From: Pseudomonadota bacterium
GTDB lineage: Bacteria; Pseudomonadota; Alphaproteobacteria; Rhizobiales; Hyphomicrobiaceae
NCBI GenBank assembly: GCA_023412805.1
Contig: JAEZRM010000093.1
Span: forward strand, 1 to 55,340
Length of the DNA stretch: 55,340 nucleotides
Direction of reading: 5' to 3'
How positions within the stretch are numbered: position 1 is the first letter of the stretch; each line of letters opens with the position of its first letter. Under the pieces are notes generated by a model. The model was not told where the DNA came from, did not search any database, and saw nothing but the letters and a program-made list of their open reading frames with translations. Below, piece by piece: positions 27,763 to 35,749 of this stretch. The position numbers and the translations under genes were made by a program.

Positions 27763-29022
27763 CTAAGGGCCAACTGTCGTAGTGCCCGAATTGCCGGGGC
27801 GACCAATGACATCCTCAATGGCACGCCGAAACATCCTGCCCGTCGCGGACCAATCAAACAAGGGCTCACATTTGGCCAGAGCTCGAGACTGCAGTTTGTT
27901 CAGCGTCTCGATATCATCGATGACTGACACCACCTGTTGAACTAGCAGCTCCGACGTATCAGCCTGTATCATCTCATGACCTGGCACTAAGGGGAGCCCC
28001 ATGGTTTGTCCGGCCATAGAAATAACGGGCACCCCATTATATATGTAGTTTAAATTCTTGTGTTTGAAACCGCCTCCAACGCGATCCACCATCAGCCCAA
28101 CCCGTGCGCGGGCCATATACGGCGCAAAATCGGGGACGGCACCTGTAAACTCTACCCACGGAAACAATTTTTGCATTTCTGATATAAAGGCCGGCGGGGC
28201 AAGGCCAATTACTTGTAACTCAATCTGCCTTTTTGTGAACTCAGCATCGGCAGCCCGAAGGAATTCAAGGAGATTCTGCTGCTTGGCAATCCATTCAAGC
28301 GAGCCGAGCATTACCGCGCGCCGTGGTGTCTCATCTGTAATGAGGCGGTGGGGGACGCGATATCCATTATAACCCGGCGTCAGGGTAACTATTCGTTTCG
28401 TAGAAAACTCCTTCTGGAATAGGTCCCGGTCTTCATTTGTGATTGCTGTTACAAGGGCCGCTTCCGTAATTGCCGCCTTCTCTAGTCGAGCGTTTTTCCA
28501 AGCATCGTAACGCAAGGCAATCCGCATATAAGTCGGCAGATCAAACGCGCTCGCCACCTCGGTTTTTACAGTCGATTCGTGGTTATGAGTGACGAACACC
28601 AAGGGGGGGCGCCGGAATCCAGTCAGTTTTCTCAACTCCCGCACAACCCAGCCCATGGACACAAAGTTGATGATGACGGCATCCCATTGTTCCTCCCGTA
28701 GGAGCCTGCGAAGCTCCGCTCGATACGTTGGAGAAGCGATGCGCAGGCTGGCTGAGGGTAAGGGGCTAAACAGACTTGCAGCGCGCGGAACTTGCCACCG
28801 CCTCACAGTCACACAGTTGATCCTATTGGTTTCGCTTGGATGTGACTGCTGAGAGGCGCCTGGTTGTGGGGGGCAAACAACTGTTACAGCAACGCCAGTT
28901 GCCGCAAGACTCTCGATCAAGTTTCCTGCATAGAGAAGATCGCCAGAAATTGATGGCCAAGGAATTTCACGCGTGGCCCATAGAATGCGCCTATCCGACT
29001 GAGGCTTAGCGTCTTCGATCAC
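27763..29022 (-). CDS. Glycosyltransferase family 4
   Basis: Predicted GT-B retaining glycosyltransferase adding a sugar to the lipid-linked repeat unit at the inner face of the membrane. It has the N-terminal loop PWPSISGDLLYAGNLIESLA and a C-terminal nucleotide-sugar domain with AVMLGSLEW, VEFTGAVPDFAPYMARARVGLMVDRVGGGFKHKNLNYIYNGVPVIS. This replaces the usual EGFGLxxLE of GT4 with a GGGxKxKNL variant seen in related GT4 proteins. The GTG start overlaps the TGA of the upstream dehydrogenase (GTGA). The gene is visibly AT-richer than the core genome, suggesting transfer. Confidence 0.87.
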   Translation of the reverse strand: MIEDAKPQSDRRILWATREIPWPSISGDLLYAGNLIESLAATGVAVTVVCPPQPGASQQSHPSETNRINCVTVRRWQVPRAASLFSPLPSASLRIASPTYRAELRRLLREEQWDAVIINFVSMGWVVRELRKLTGFRRPPLVFVTHNHESTVKTEVASAFDLPTYMRIALRYDAWKNARLEKAAITEAALVTAITNEDRDLFQKEFSTKRIVTLTPGYNGYRVPHRLITDETPRRAVMLGSLEWIAKQQNLLEFLRAADAEFTKRQIELQVIGLAPPAFISEMQKLFPWVEFTGAVPDFAPYMARARVGLMVDRVGGGFKHKNLNYIYNGVPVISMAGQTMGLPLVPGHEMIQADTSELLVQQVVSVIDDIETLNKLQSRALAKCEPLFDWSATGRMFRRAIEDVIGRPGNSGTTTVGP

Positions 29023-30341
29023 CAGCAGATACCTTCATATTGTGAGTTCGAGTAATGCTCCGCACGTGATCGAACCAAATCAATCACATAAGGCCGCGAT
29101 GAAGTATTGGCGAGGGCCTCCAGCACCGCGTCTTCGGGTTTGCCAATGACAATCACCTCTGAGTGCTGGAGAAACTCCTCAGGATCCGCGACCAGGAAAT
29201 TTACTAGGTGAGGAAGGTGAGAGCGAATAAAATGTAGGTTTGCGCCCGTGAGGGCTCTATACTCGATGTTTGAGTCGAATATACGAATATCGTATCCCTT
29301 ACCGTGAAGGCGCTCAGCCAACTCTACAAACGGACTCTCTCTCAAGTCATCGGTGCCGGGTTTAAAGCTGAGTCCAACCAAGCCCACCTTGCGCGCTCCG
29401 ACACCAACAATCATGTCGAATGCCCGCTGAATCTGGTAATCGTTTGCGGCAAGAGTCGCATCGAGAACCGGGGTGGGTATGTCGAGCTCGCGCGCGCGGT
29501 ATCGAATAGCGCGCAAATCCTTGGGCAGACAGGAACCGCCAAACGCAAATCCAGGTTTGAGGTAGGCGGGGGAGATGTTGAGCTTTGTATCGGAGCAGAG
29601 TGTTTGCAGCACTTTAAAGCTATCCAATCCCGCTGCTTTGCAAATATTCCCAATCTCATTCGCAAATGATATCTTGAGTGCGTGCCAGCAGTTGTTAGCA
29701 TACTTTATTGCTTCCGCCTCCGCAATCTCCAGTAAAATGGGTTCTAGCGGGATAGCCGAGCAGATTTGCCTAAGCCTTTCCGTGGTTACGCTATCAATAG
29801 ATTGGTGGCCGAAAAGTATTGTTCCGGGCGCATAGTAGTCTTTGATTGCGGAGCCCTCGCGAAGAAATTCGGGATAATACGCTACCCCAAAATCGACGCC
29901 GGCGCGTTTTCCCGAAGTGCGCTCTAGCGTTGGTATGATTACCTCGCGCATTGTGCCTGGAAGTAGAGTGGAGCGGACTACAACTGAGTGGTATTGCCGC
30001 TTGTCGCGAAGAGCGGAGCCGATATCTTCAGCTGCTCGGACCACGTAGGCAGTGTCCAGAGAGCCGTTTGGACGGCTTGGTGTGCCGACGCAGACCAATG
30101 ATAGATCGGTTTGCAGAACGGCTTCCGTAGTTTCAGAGGTTGTGAAGATGCGATTTGCAGCTGCGGCTTTCTCGAGCACCTCTTGCAGACCCGGCTCGAC
30201 GATTGGCGGAAGTCCGGCCCCAATCGCATCTAGCTTCTTGCTGTTCGGGTCGGCGCACACCACTCGAAAACCGTCACGTGCGAGGCAAGCTGCCGAGACC
30301 GCGCCTACATAACCAACGCCTAACACACTTACATCAATCAT
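29019..30341 (-). CDS. GDP-mannose 6-dehydrogenase, AlgD family
   Basis: NAD-dependent nucleotide-sugar dehydrogenase. The Rossmann start is VSVLGVGYVGAVSAACLA. The catalytic Cys is in GFAFGGSCLPKDLRA, and GLSFKPGTDDLRESP follows. Several stretches fit AlgD better than UDP-glucose dehydrogenase: VCVGTPSRPNGSLD, AGVDFGVAYYPEFLRE, NCWHALKISFANEIGNI, and above all the C-terminus EGICW. The expected product is GDP-mannuronate, so the polymer may contain ManA or a derivative. It is the first gene of an operon ending with the aldo/keto reductase. UDP-sugar use cannot be excluded. Confidence 0.85.
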   Translation of the reverse strand: MIDVSVLGVGYVGAVSAACLARDGFRVVCADPNSKKLDAIGAGLPPIVEPGLQEVLEKAAAANRIFTTSETTEAVLQTDLSLVCVGTPSRPNGSLDTAYVVRAAEDIGSALRDKRQYHSVVVRSTLLPGTMREVIIPTLERTSGKRAGVDFGVAYYPEFLREGSAIKDYYAPGTILFGHQSIDSVTTERLRQICSAIPLEPILLEIAEAEAIKYANNCWHALKISFANEIGNICKAAGLDSFKVLQTLCSDTKLNISPAYLKPGFAFGGSCLPKDLRAIRYRARELDIPTPVLDATLAANDYQIQRAFDMIVGVGARKVGLVGLSFKPGTDDLRESPFVELAERLHGKGYDIRIFDSNIEYRALTGANLHFIRSHLPHLVNFLVADPEEFLQHSEVIVIGKPEDAVLEALANTSSRPYVIDLVRSRAEHYSNSQYEGICW

Positions 30342-30639
30342 TTTTCGCTACCTTTATATGTTTAGCATCCGCGTTGGCGGAACCGCCCGGCCGGCTTGCT
30401 CTTGCGCAGCCACCCAATGACATCATGCTTGTGGCTGGGGAGCGGATGGTTCCGACTAAACCGGAAGGACTCTATCTAGTACCCTCCGAGATTGCGGTCG
30501 TGCGCCAGTAATACATCCGGCGAAATCCATTTTGCCGCACTTCGTTTTCGCTGATGTGGCTGATCGCAACTGATTGTCAGGAGATACGTTTAACCCCGCT
30601 GACCTGGATGCCGCAAGCGCGTTGCGCCCTCCGAGGCCA
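30342..30639. other. Intergenic region ahead of the algD-like gene
   Basis: No supported gene. It probably carries the promoter of the dehydrogenase operon and the end of the beta-helix gene transcript. A small TTCCG/CGGAA inverted repeat near 30449-30468 is the only structure seen. Confidence 0.4.
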
Positions 30640-31650
30640 TCAATTGGCGTAGCCGGGGGAGCGATAGCCTAGTCCGACCTTGTGGCCATCGATGAAGTCG
30701 CCGTCGGGCGGCGGACCAAGCCGTACCTTCCCCGAGATGCCGGAGATGGGCGGCCAACGAACTGAGCCGGACAGGTCCGTGATGCCAGAGAAGTTCATAC
30801 CGCCCGGGCCTGGTACGAGAAAGCCGGGCGGAGGAAAGGCTGCAGCGTGCCCGGGTGTGCGATCATTGGCTTCGGCATAGACGCCCGGGCCATACGTCAC
30901 AGGAAAGAACGGATCTCCCAGCGCTGGCGATCCGGCCATATTGCGACACCAGAGCAAGAACGTGTTGCCGTCGGGCTGCCCGAGCCGGTTGAACTTCAGG
31001 TTCACGTGCGAGAATGTGGCGCTTTTGATCGGGTACTCGGGCCTAATGAAGAAGCCCTGATAGTTGGTATCGCCAGTAAAGTTGTGCACGCGAAGATGGC
31101 CGACTGCTCCGTAGGGTTGAAAGATATCTGCGTGCGTGCTTTTGAACGCTCCCTGAACCCCGGTCACCAGAATGTTCTGTAGAAAGACATCGGGGCTGGC
31201 CCCTTGAGCACCGCTGACGACAATGGCATCCCGGTTGGGCGTCTCGGTCAGATCGATGCGCAGACCTTCGACGAACAACGAGCCCGTCCCGCCGGTCCAC
31301 TGCAATCGCCCCCGGATGTGTCCGCCGATGATGCGAACGTGGCGTCCGCCATTGACCCGCAGATCGGCGCCAGCACGCCGTGGGACCGGCGGGAGCACGA
31401 GCTCGACGTCCTGGTCTGGCCTGAACTCGGGGGTGGAGAAGTAATTCAGCGGTACGGGAATCCGATTAGGTGCGACCTGTTGTGGAGGAGCCCACCTCAT
31501 TCGCCCACCTGCTCGCCAGGCCATGTCAGCCGATCCACTCAGGTGAGGGGCATTTCCGCCGGCTCGAACGGCCGTCGTCAGGACACTCACTGCGCCGAGT
31601 GCCGCTGCACTACACAGTAAACTGCGCCGATTGGGGTTCTCGGTGCTCAC
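30640..31650 (-). CDS. Exported parallel beta-helix protein
   Basis: A 336-residue protein with an export signal (NRRSLLCSAAALGAVSVLTTAVRA, possibly twin-arginine). Short regularly spaced beta strands follow, such as GGRHVRIIGGHIRG, GSLFVEGLRIDLTE and PDVFLQNILVTGVQG, typical of the pectin-lyase-like right-handed beta-helix. An aspartate-containing DIFQPYG and FTGDTNYQGFFI lie on the likely substrate face. Beta-helix proteins in polysaccharide clusters are commonly lyases, hydrolases or C5-epimerases acting on the polymer. The specific family was not recognised. Confidence 0.7.
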   Translation of the reverse strand: MSTENPNRRSLLCSAAALGAVSVLTTAVRAGGNAPHLSGSADMAWRAGGRMRWAPPQQVAPNRIPVPLNYFSTPEFRPDQDVELVLPPVPRRAGADLRVNGGRHVRIIGGHIRGRLQWTGGTGSLFVEGLRIDLTETPNRDAIVVSGAQGASPDVFLQNILVTGVQGAFKSTHADIFQPYGAVGHLRVHNFTGDTNYQGFFIRPEYPIKSATFSHVNLKFNRLGQPDGNTFLLWCRNMAGSPALGDPFFPVTYGPGVYAEANDRTPGHAAAFPPPGFLVPGPGGMNFSGITDLSGSVRWPPISGISGKVRLGPPPDGDFIDGHKVGLGYRSPGYAN

Positions 31651-31685
31651 GCGCTGCGATCACCTAAAGTACTACATCGCCATTG

Positions 31686-32972
31686 TTACATGCTACCCTT
31701 CCCTGAGGGCGGAATTCTATGCGCTATTCGGACGCGAGGCGATGTGCGCACACCATCCGAGCGAAATGCCCAGGCAGTGGCGTAGATCATAACAAGACCC
31801 ATGGCATTTCCCGTCGCCAGGCCGACACGCTCAACAAGTCCAATCGTGAGGAAGGCGCATGTAAAGCCTGCTGCCGCGATGCAAATGCGCCCGGGTCTCA
31901 ATATGGCCTTACGCACTGCCATCACAGCGCCACCGAGCATGAGAGCGAGGTAGGTCGTGAAGCCGAACAGCCCGGTATCAGCCAAGGCGGCCAAGTAGGC
32001 ATTGTGGGAGGATGAGGCCGCCGTGAGGTAGCGTTCGTGCTGACGATACCCGACGCCAAACCAAGGATGCTGAGTAAAGGCATCAAAAGTCTGAACCCAC
32101 GCCAGATAGCGTCCAGTCCCTCCTGAGCCCATCCCACGCTCGCGGTCCTGCATGAGCAGGAGTTTTGTGAAAATAAAGTCGCTGAAAGCGATTACGGTCA
32201 CCGCCACAGCGACGATGGTCGCGACGACAAGAAGAACTCTCTGAAAGCCGTTAGTTTGATACAGAGCCAAGAGCCACACGACGCCAGCGCCGGCAGCAAT
32301 CGCCATAATGGTGCCGCGTGACTGACACAGATATGCGACCAGAGTGGCCAGTGCCATGATCGAGATTTTCAAGGGGAAGCTGCGCAGAGCAAGCGCAGCG
32401 AAGAAGGCCGTCAGCGCATTCATACCCCAATAGTTGGGGCCTGACCGCCCCATCAATCGCCCGTAGCTGTAGTTGCCATCCCAAATCATCAGCAACATAA
32501 CTGCAGCAATGCCGATCGCGACGGCCGACAGCAATCCGGTCAGAAAGTCGTCCACTTCGAGCGCGATCGCGCTTAGCGCAGTGGCTAATGTGAAGCAGTA
32601 TGCTACGAGCACAACATAGGCAGCAGTGCCTGCGCTCAACCCGACGAGGCTCGCCGCAATGACCAGCACGTTGCACAGCGCGATGGCCGGATAGAGGCCT
32701 GATTTTCTGAAGTCAATACCAAAGCGTAGTGCGGCCACGGCGACCGGCACGCCGCTCAACAACAATAGCGCGGGGACGAGCACGGTCAGGGCCTGTGGCG
32801 CGTCCCTTATGAGGTCGAAGCTGTACTCAGCAAGATCTTCTCGCGGAGGGCGAGAGATGAAATCCGCAAGCGGAACGCAGGCGATAATCAAGCCCCAGCA
32901 GAAGCCAAGGAAGTAAGCGGACGGAAAGCCGACGCTCCTCGCTGCCTTTGTGGAAAGGCGCTTGATCGTCAT
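31686..32972 (-). CDS. Polysaccharide polymerase, Wzy/O-antigen ligase family
   Basis: Integral membrane protein with about ten or more hydrophobic segments and a large periplasmic loop late in the sequence. That loop contains GTGRYLAWVQTFDAFTQHPWFGVGYRQHERYLTAASSSHNAYLAALADTGLFGF, where the RxxxW...P..G.G and SHNxYL elements match Wzy_C/WaaL proteins. It should polymerise flipped repeat units in the periplasm. I list the ATG at 32972 (MTIKRLSTKAARS); an in-frame ATG at 33068 would add 32 residues without a clear ribosome site. It lies upstream of the beta-helix gene on the same strand. Confidence 0.85.
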   Translation of the reverse strand: MTIKRLSTKAARSVGFPSAYFLGFCWGLIIACVPLADFISRPPREDLAEYSFDLIRDAPQALTVLVPALLLLSGVPVAVAALRFGIDFRKSGLYPAIALCNVLVIAASLVGLSAGTAAYVVLVAYCFTLATALSAIALEVDDFLTGLLSAVAIGIAAVMLLMIWDGNYSYGRLMGRSGPNYWGMNALTAFFAALALRSFPLKISIMALATLVAYLCQSRGTIMAIAAGAGVVWLLALYQTNGFQRVLLVVATIVAVAVTVIAFSDFIFTKLLLMQDRERGMGSGGTGRYLAWVQTFDAFTQHPWFGVGYRQHERYLTAASSSHNAYLAALADTGLFGFTTYLALMLGGAVMAVRKAILRPGRICIAAAGFTCAFLTIGLVERVGLATGNAMGLVMIYATAWAFRSDGVRTSPRVRIAHRIPPSGKGSM

Positions 32973-33303
32973 TCCTGGCAGGCTTCTATCGCCTCGTGAG
33001 TGTGGCTGGAAGTAGGCAGTGGCCAATGGACTAGGAAGCTCGTGGCCCGACAAAAAGAAGCTCTCCATTGATGCGGAAGCGCCTTCTCAGCGCAACTGGC
33101 GACGGTTGATTGCGTGCGGGCATCGCCGCGACGAAGAGTATAGACGTGCTCTGCCGCCCACGCGACACTGAGTGCAAGCTGGGCCGATACTTCTGACCTC
33201 CGCCTACCTTTCAGGCGTGGCGTGGCCGCAACGGTCAGTGATAACAACCAGTGGATCAACGCAGCTTCGATTGTCAGCCTCATTCCAGGGTGCTAGTTCG
33301 TTC

Positions 33304-33338
33304 ACTTAAGACAGAAGGATTCTTCATCCACCTTAAGT
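33304..33338. promoter_or_regulatory. Inverted repeat upstream of wza-like gene
   Basis: ACTTAAG (33304-33310) and CTTAAGT (33332-33338) form a perfect 7-base inverted repeat with 21 bases between, about 35-85 bases ahead of the possible starts of the export gene. It may be an operator in the divergent wzy/wza promoter region. Confidence 0.35.
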
Positions 33339-33353
33339 TGCATAAGATGTTTA

Positions 33354-34544
33354 TTGTATGATGATCAGCGAATGACCCATCTCATAATGCCAGCTCGGGC
33401 CATCCCACGTTTATTGTGCGGCTTGCTCGCTATTGTTTGTCTCCAGTTGGCGGGGTGCGGTGGTTTTACGCCGACCACCGGTCCGCTATCAGCCGAAATC
33501 GGCGGCGAGCCGACGAAGACCGATCCGTCCAAGTACGTTGTGATCGACGTCAATCACGCGGTGATACGGGCCATTGGAGGCGCCGGATACAGCGGGCTCG
33601 GCGGCCTGACGCGCACCGCTGCGGCTGCTCCGAAATCACGTATCGGGGCTGGCGATATCTTGGCTGTGACCGTCTATGAGGCGGGCGAAGGTGGCCTCTT
33701 CTCAGGAAGGGATCAACGTCATGCGAGCTTCCCGTCGCTTCAGGTGGATCAGCTCGGCAATATCTCGGTTCCCTATGCTGGCCTGCTGAAGGTAGCGGGA
33801 CGCACGCCTCATCAAGTGCAAACCCAGATAGTTGAGCGCTTGCAGGGACGTGCGGTACAGCCTCAGGCCGTAGTCGCAATCGCGAGTACCGAGAGCAACA
33901 CCTTTGTGCTCGCGGGTGATGTTTTGAAGCCTGGGCGTTATGCTCTTTCGACGACGGGCGATCGGTTACTTGATGTCGTCGCGAAGGCAGGGGGCTCGCG
34001 ATTTCCAGCGCATGAAGTCTACGTGACGTTCGTGCGCGGACAGGAGCGTGGGACACAGCTGCTTGAAAGAATTGTTGAGGAGCAAGGCGAGAATATCTTC
34101 ATCCTTGCCGGTGATCGCATCTACATCAATCACGATCCGAAGCGTTACACCGTGTTCGGTGCGGTGCATAAGCCGGGCACTTACGTCTTTCCTGCCTCTC
34201 AAGTGAACCTTCTCGAGGCAGTCGGCTTGGCTGGCGGCCTTCTGGATGAAAGAGCGGATGCGACGGGGATTTTCGTTTTCCGCTATGAGAGTGCTTCCGT
34301 GGTTCGCTCCGTGCGGCCTGATGCAGGAAGTTCTGTGGCTGGTGGGACCGTGCCGACCGTCTACCGGCTCAGCTTGCGCGACCCAGGAAGCTACTTCTAT
34401 GCGCGAGGCTTTCTGCTTCGCGACAAAGATGTGCTCTACATCGCGAACGCCCCGGGCGTCGAGGTCGCAAAAGTCTTGCGACTGATTGATCTCGGAACGC
34501 GCTCAGTCGGCAATGTCAGGGGCAATGTTCGGAGCTGGGATTAG
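33354..34544 (+). CDS. Polysaccharide export lipoprotein, Wza/KpsD family
   Basis: Outer-membrane export channel for the polymer. A lipoprotein signal ends in the lipobox LAGC (Cys35 of this frame). The Poly_export domain follows with IGAGDILAVTVYEAGEGGLF and VDQLGNISVPYAGLLKVAGRTP. Two SLBB-type repeats are visible: TFVLAGDVLKPGRYALS and YTVFGAVHKPGTYVFPASQVNLLEAVGLAGGLLDERAD. Starts at 33372 or 33387 are equally possible because none has a good ribosome site, and all keep the lipobox. It is divergent from wzy and followed by a GT2 gene. Confidence 0.92.
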   Translation: MYDDQRMTHLIMPARAIPRLLCGLLAIVCLQLAGCGGFTPTTGPLSAEIGGEPTKTDPSKYVVIDVNHAVIRAIGGAGYSGLGGLTRTAAAAPKSRIGAGDILAVTVYEAGEGGLFSGRDQRHASFPSLQVDQLGNISVPYAGLLKVAGRTPHQVQTQIVERLQGRAVQPQAVVAIASTESNTFVLAGDVLKPGRYALSTTGDRLLDVVAKAGGSRFPAHEVYVTFVRGQERGTQLLERIVEEQGENIFILAGDRIYINHDPKRYTVFGAVHKPGTYVFPASQVNLLEAVGLAGGLLDERADATGIFVFRYESASVVRSVRPDAGSSVAGGTVPTVYRLSLRDPGSYFYARGFLLRDKDVLYIANAPGVEVAKVLRLIDLGTRSVGNVRGNVRSWD

Positions 34545-34690
34545 GGCACATAAGAAGCGATTACTCACGCGGTTACTTCCAATGCCCGAGCGTGTGGCAG
34601 CTATCGCTTGGGGGGTGCCAGAGACCGCAACACTGCTAGCGGTATGTTAAGCGATGACCGTGACCGCACTGCGCTCATCGATGCGGTTTC

Positions 34691-35749
34691 GTGCGTATGT
34701 TAGCTGTCTTGAGACACCAAGTGGAACAGACCAAACGGCGCGTCGTCGTCGTCATTCCGACCTTGAATGAGGCAATCACTATCGAGAGAGTGCTAAAGCA
34801 GCTCTCGGATGACCTGCCGGCGAACTGCTTGGTCGAGTTCGTCGTCGTAGACGGTGGAAGCACTGATGGTACGCCAAGCATCGTTGGCGGCTTGATGACA
34901 CGGCAGCCTAATCTCCAATTGCTTCATAATCCTCATCGCATTCAGAGTACCGCGGTCAATCTGGCGGTGCGCACCTTCGGGCATGGTGCAGAACTGCTCG
35001 TGCGCTGTGACGCGCACGCGGACTATCCGATCGGCTTTGTACGGTTGCTCGTGGAAACGTACGACAGTATGGATGTGGACTCTATAGTTGTGCCGATGGA
35101 CACTGTTGGCACGCATGGCGTACAGGCGGCCGTTGCCATGGTTTCCAACTCGCCGATTGGTACTGGCGGAGCTGCCCATAGGGGAGGCACCAAAAGCGGC
35201 GTCGTCGATCACGGTCATCACGCCCTTTTTAGATTGGACAGCTTTAGAAGAGCAGGCACTTATGACGAGACGTTCACGCACAACGAGGATGCTGAGTTCG
35301 ACTGCAGGCTGAGGGCGATCGGTGGCAGGATATTCCTCAATAGTGCGCTTCGTATTCGCTACTATCCCCGCTCGACGTTCTCCGGCCTTTGGCGGCAGTA
35401 CTATAACTATGGCAAGGGGCGCGCGCGCACCGTGCGACGCCATCCGGGGTCTCTCCGACTTCGTCAGTTGCTCGTGCCCTCCCATATCGTCACGTGCGCT
35501 CTGGGTCTTGCCGTCTCACCTTGGTTCCCTTTGGCTCTTGCGCCGATAGCTTCTTATGTCGGTGTACTCGCGATTTCTTCCCTGTGGTTCACCTTGAAAC
35601 GGCGCCGAGTTGCCGGCCTGCTGGCAGGTTCCGCAGCGCTCACTATGCATTGCGCGTGGGCAGGTGGGTTCATTGTCGGCTTAATGACCGCTCGTGATAG
35701 GCGCTGGAGACCTGCCAACCTCAAGTCGGCAGAGGCGCATTTCGTCTAA
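34691..35749 (+). CDS. Glycosyltransferase family 2, ExoA-like
   Basis: GT-A type inverting glycosyltransferase with a membrane anchor. N-terminal VVVIPTLNEAITIERVL and VVDGGSTDGT contain the nucleotide-binding Asp residues. HNEDAEFDCRLRAIGG is the acceptor-side ED box. The last 100 residues hold two or three hydrophobic segments (ALGLAVSPWFPLALAPIASYVGVLAI), as in ExoA of succinoglycan synthesis. The first start is GTG at 34691, with an ATG two codons later. Its end overlaps the convergent ExoP-like gene by four bases. Confidence 0.9.
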   Translation: MRMLAVLRHQVEQTKRRVVVVIPTLNEAITIERVLKQLSDDLPANCLVEFVVVDGGSTDGTPSIVGGLMTRQPNLQLLHNPHRIQSTAVNLAVRTFGHGAELLVRCDAHADYPIGFVRLLVETYDSMDVDSIVVPMDTVGTHGVQAAVAMVSNSPIGTGGAAHRGGTKSGVVDHGHHALFRLDSFRRAGTYDETFTHNEDAEFDCRLRAIGGRIFLNSALRIRYYPRSTFSGLWRQYYNYGKGRARTVRRHPGSLRLRQLLVPSHIVTCALGLAVSPWFPLALAPIASYVGVLAISSLWFTLKRRRVAGLLAGSAALTMHCAWAGGFIVGLMTARDRRWRPANLKSAEAHFV

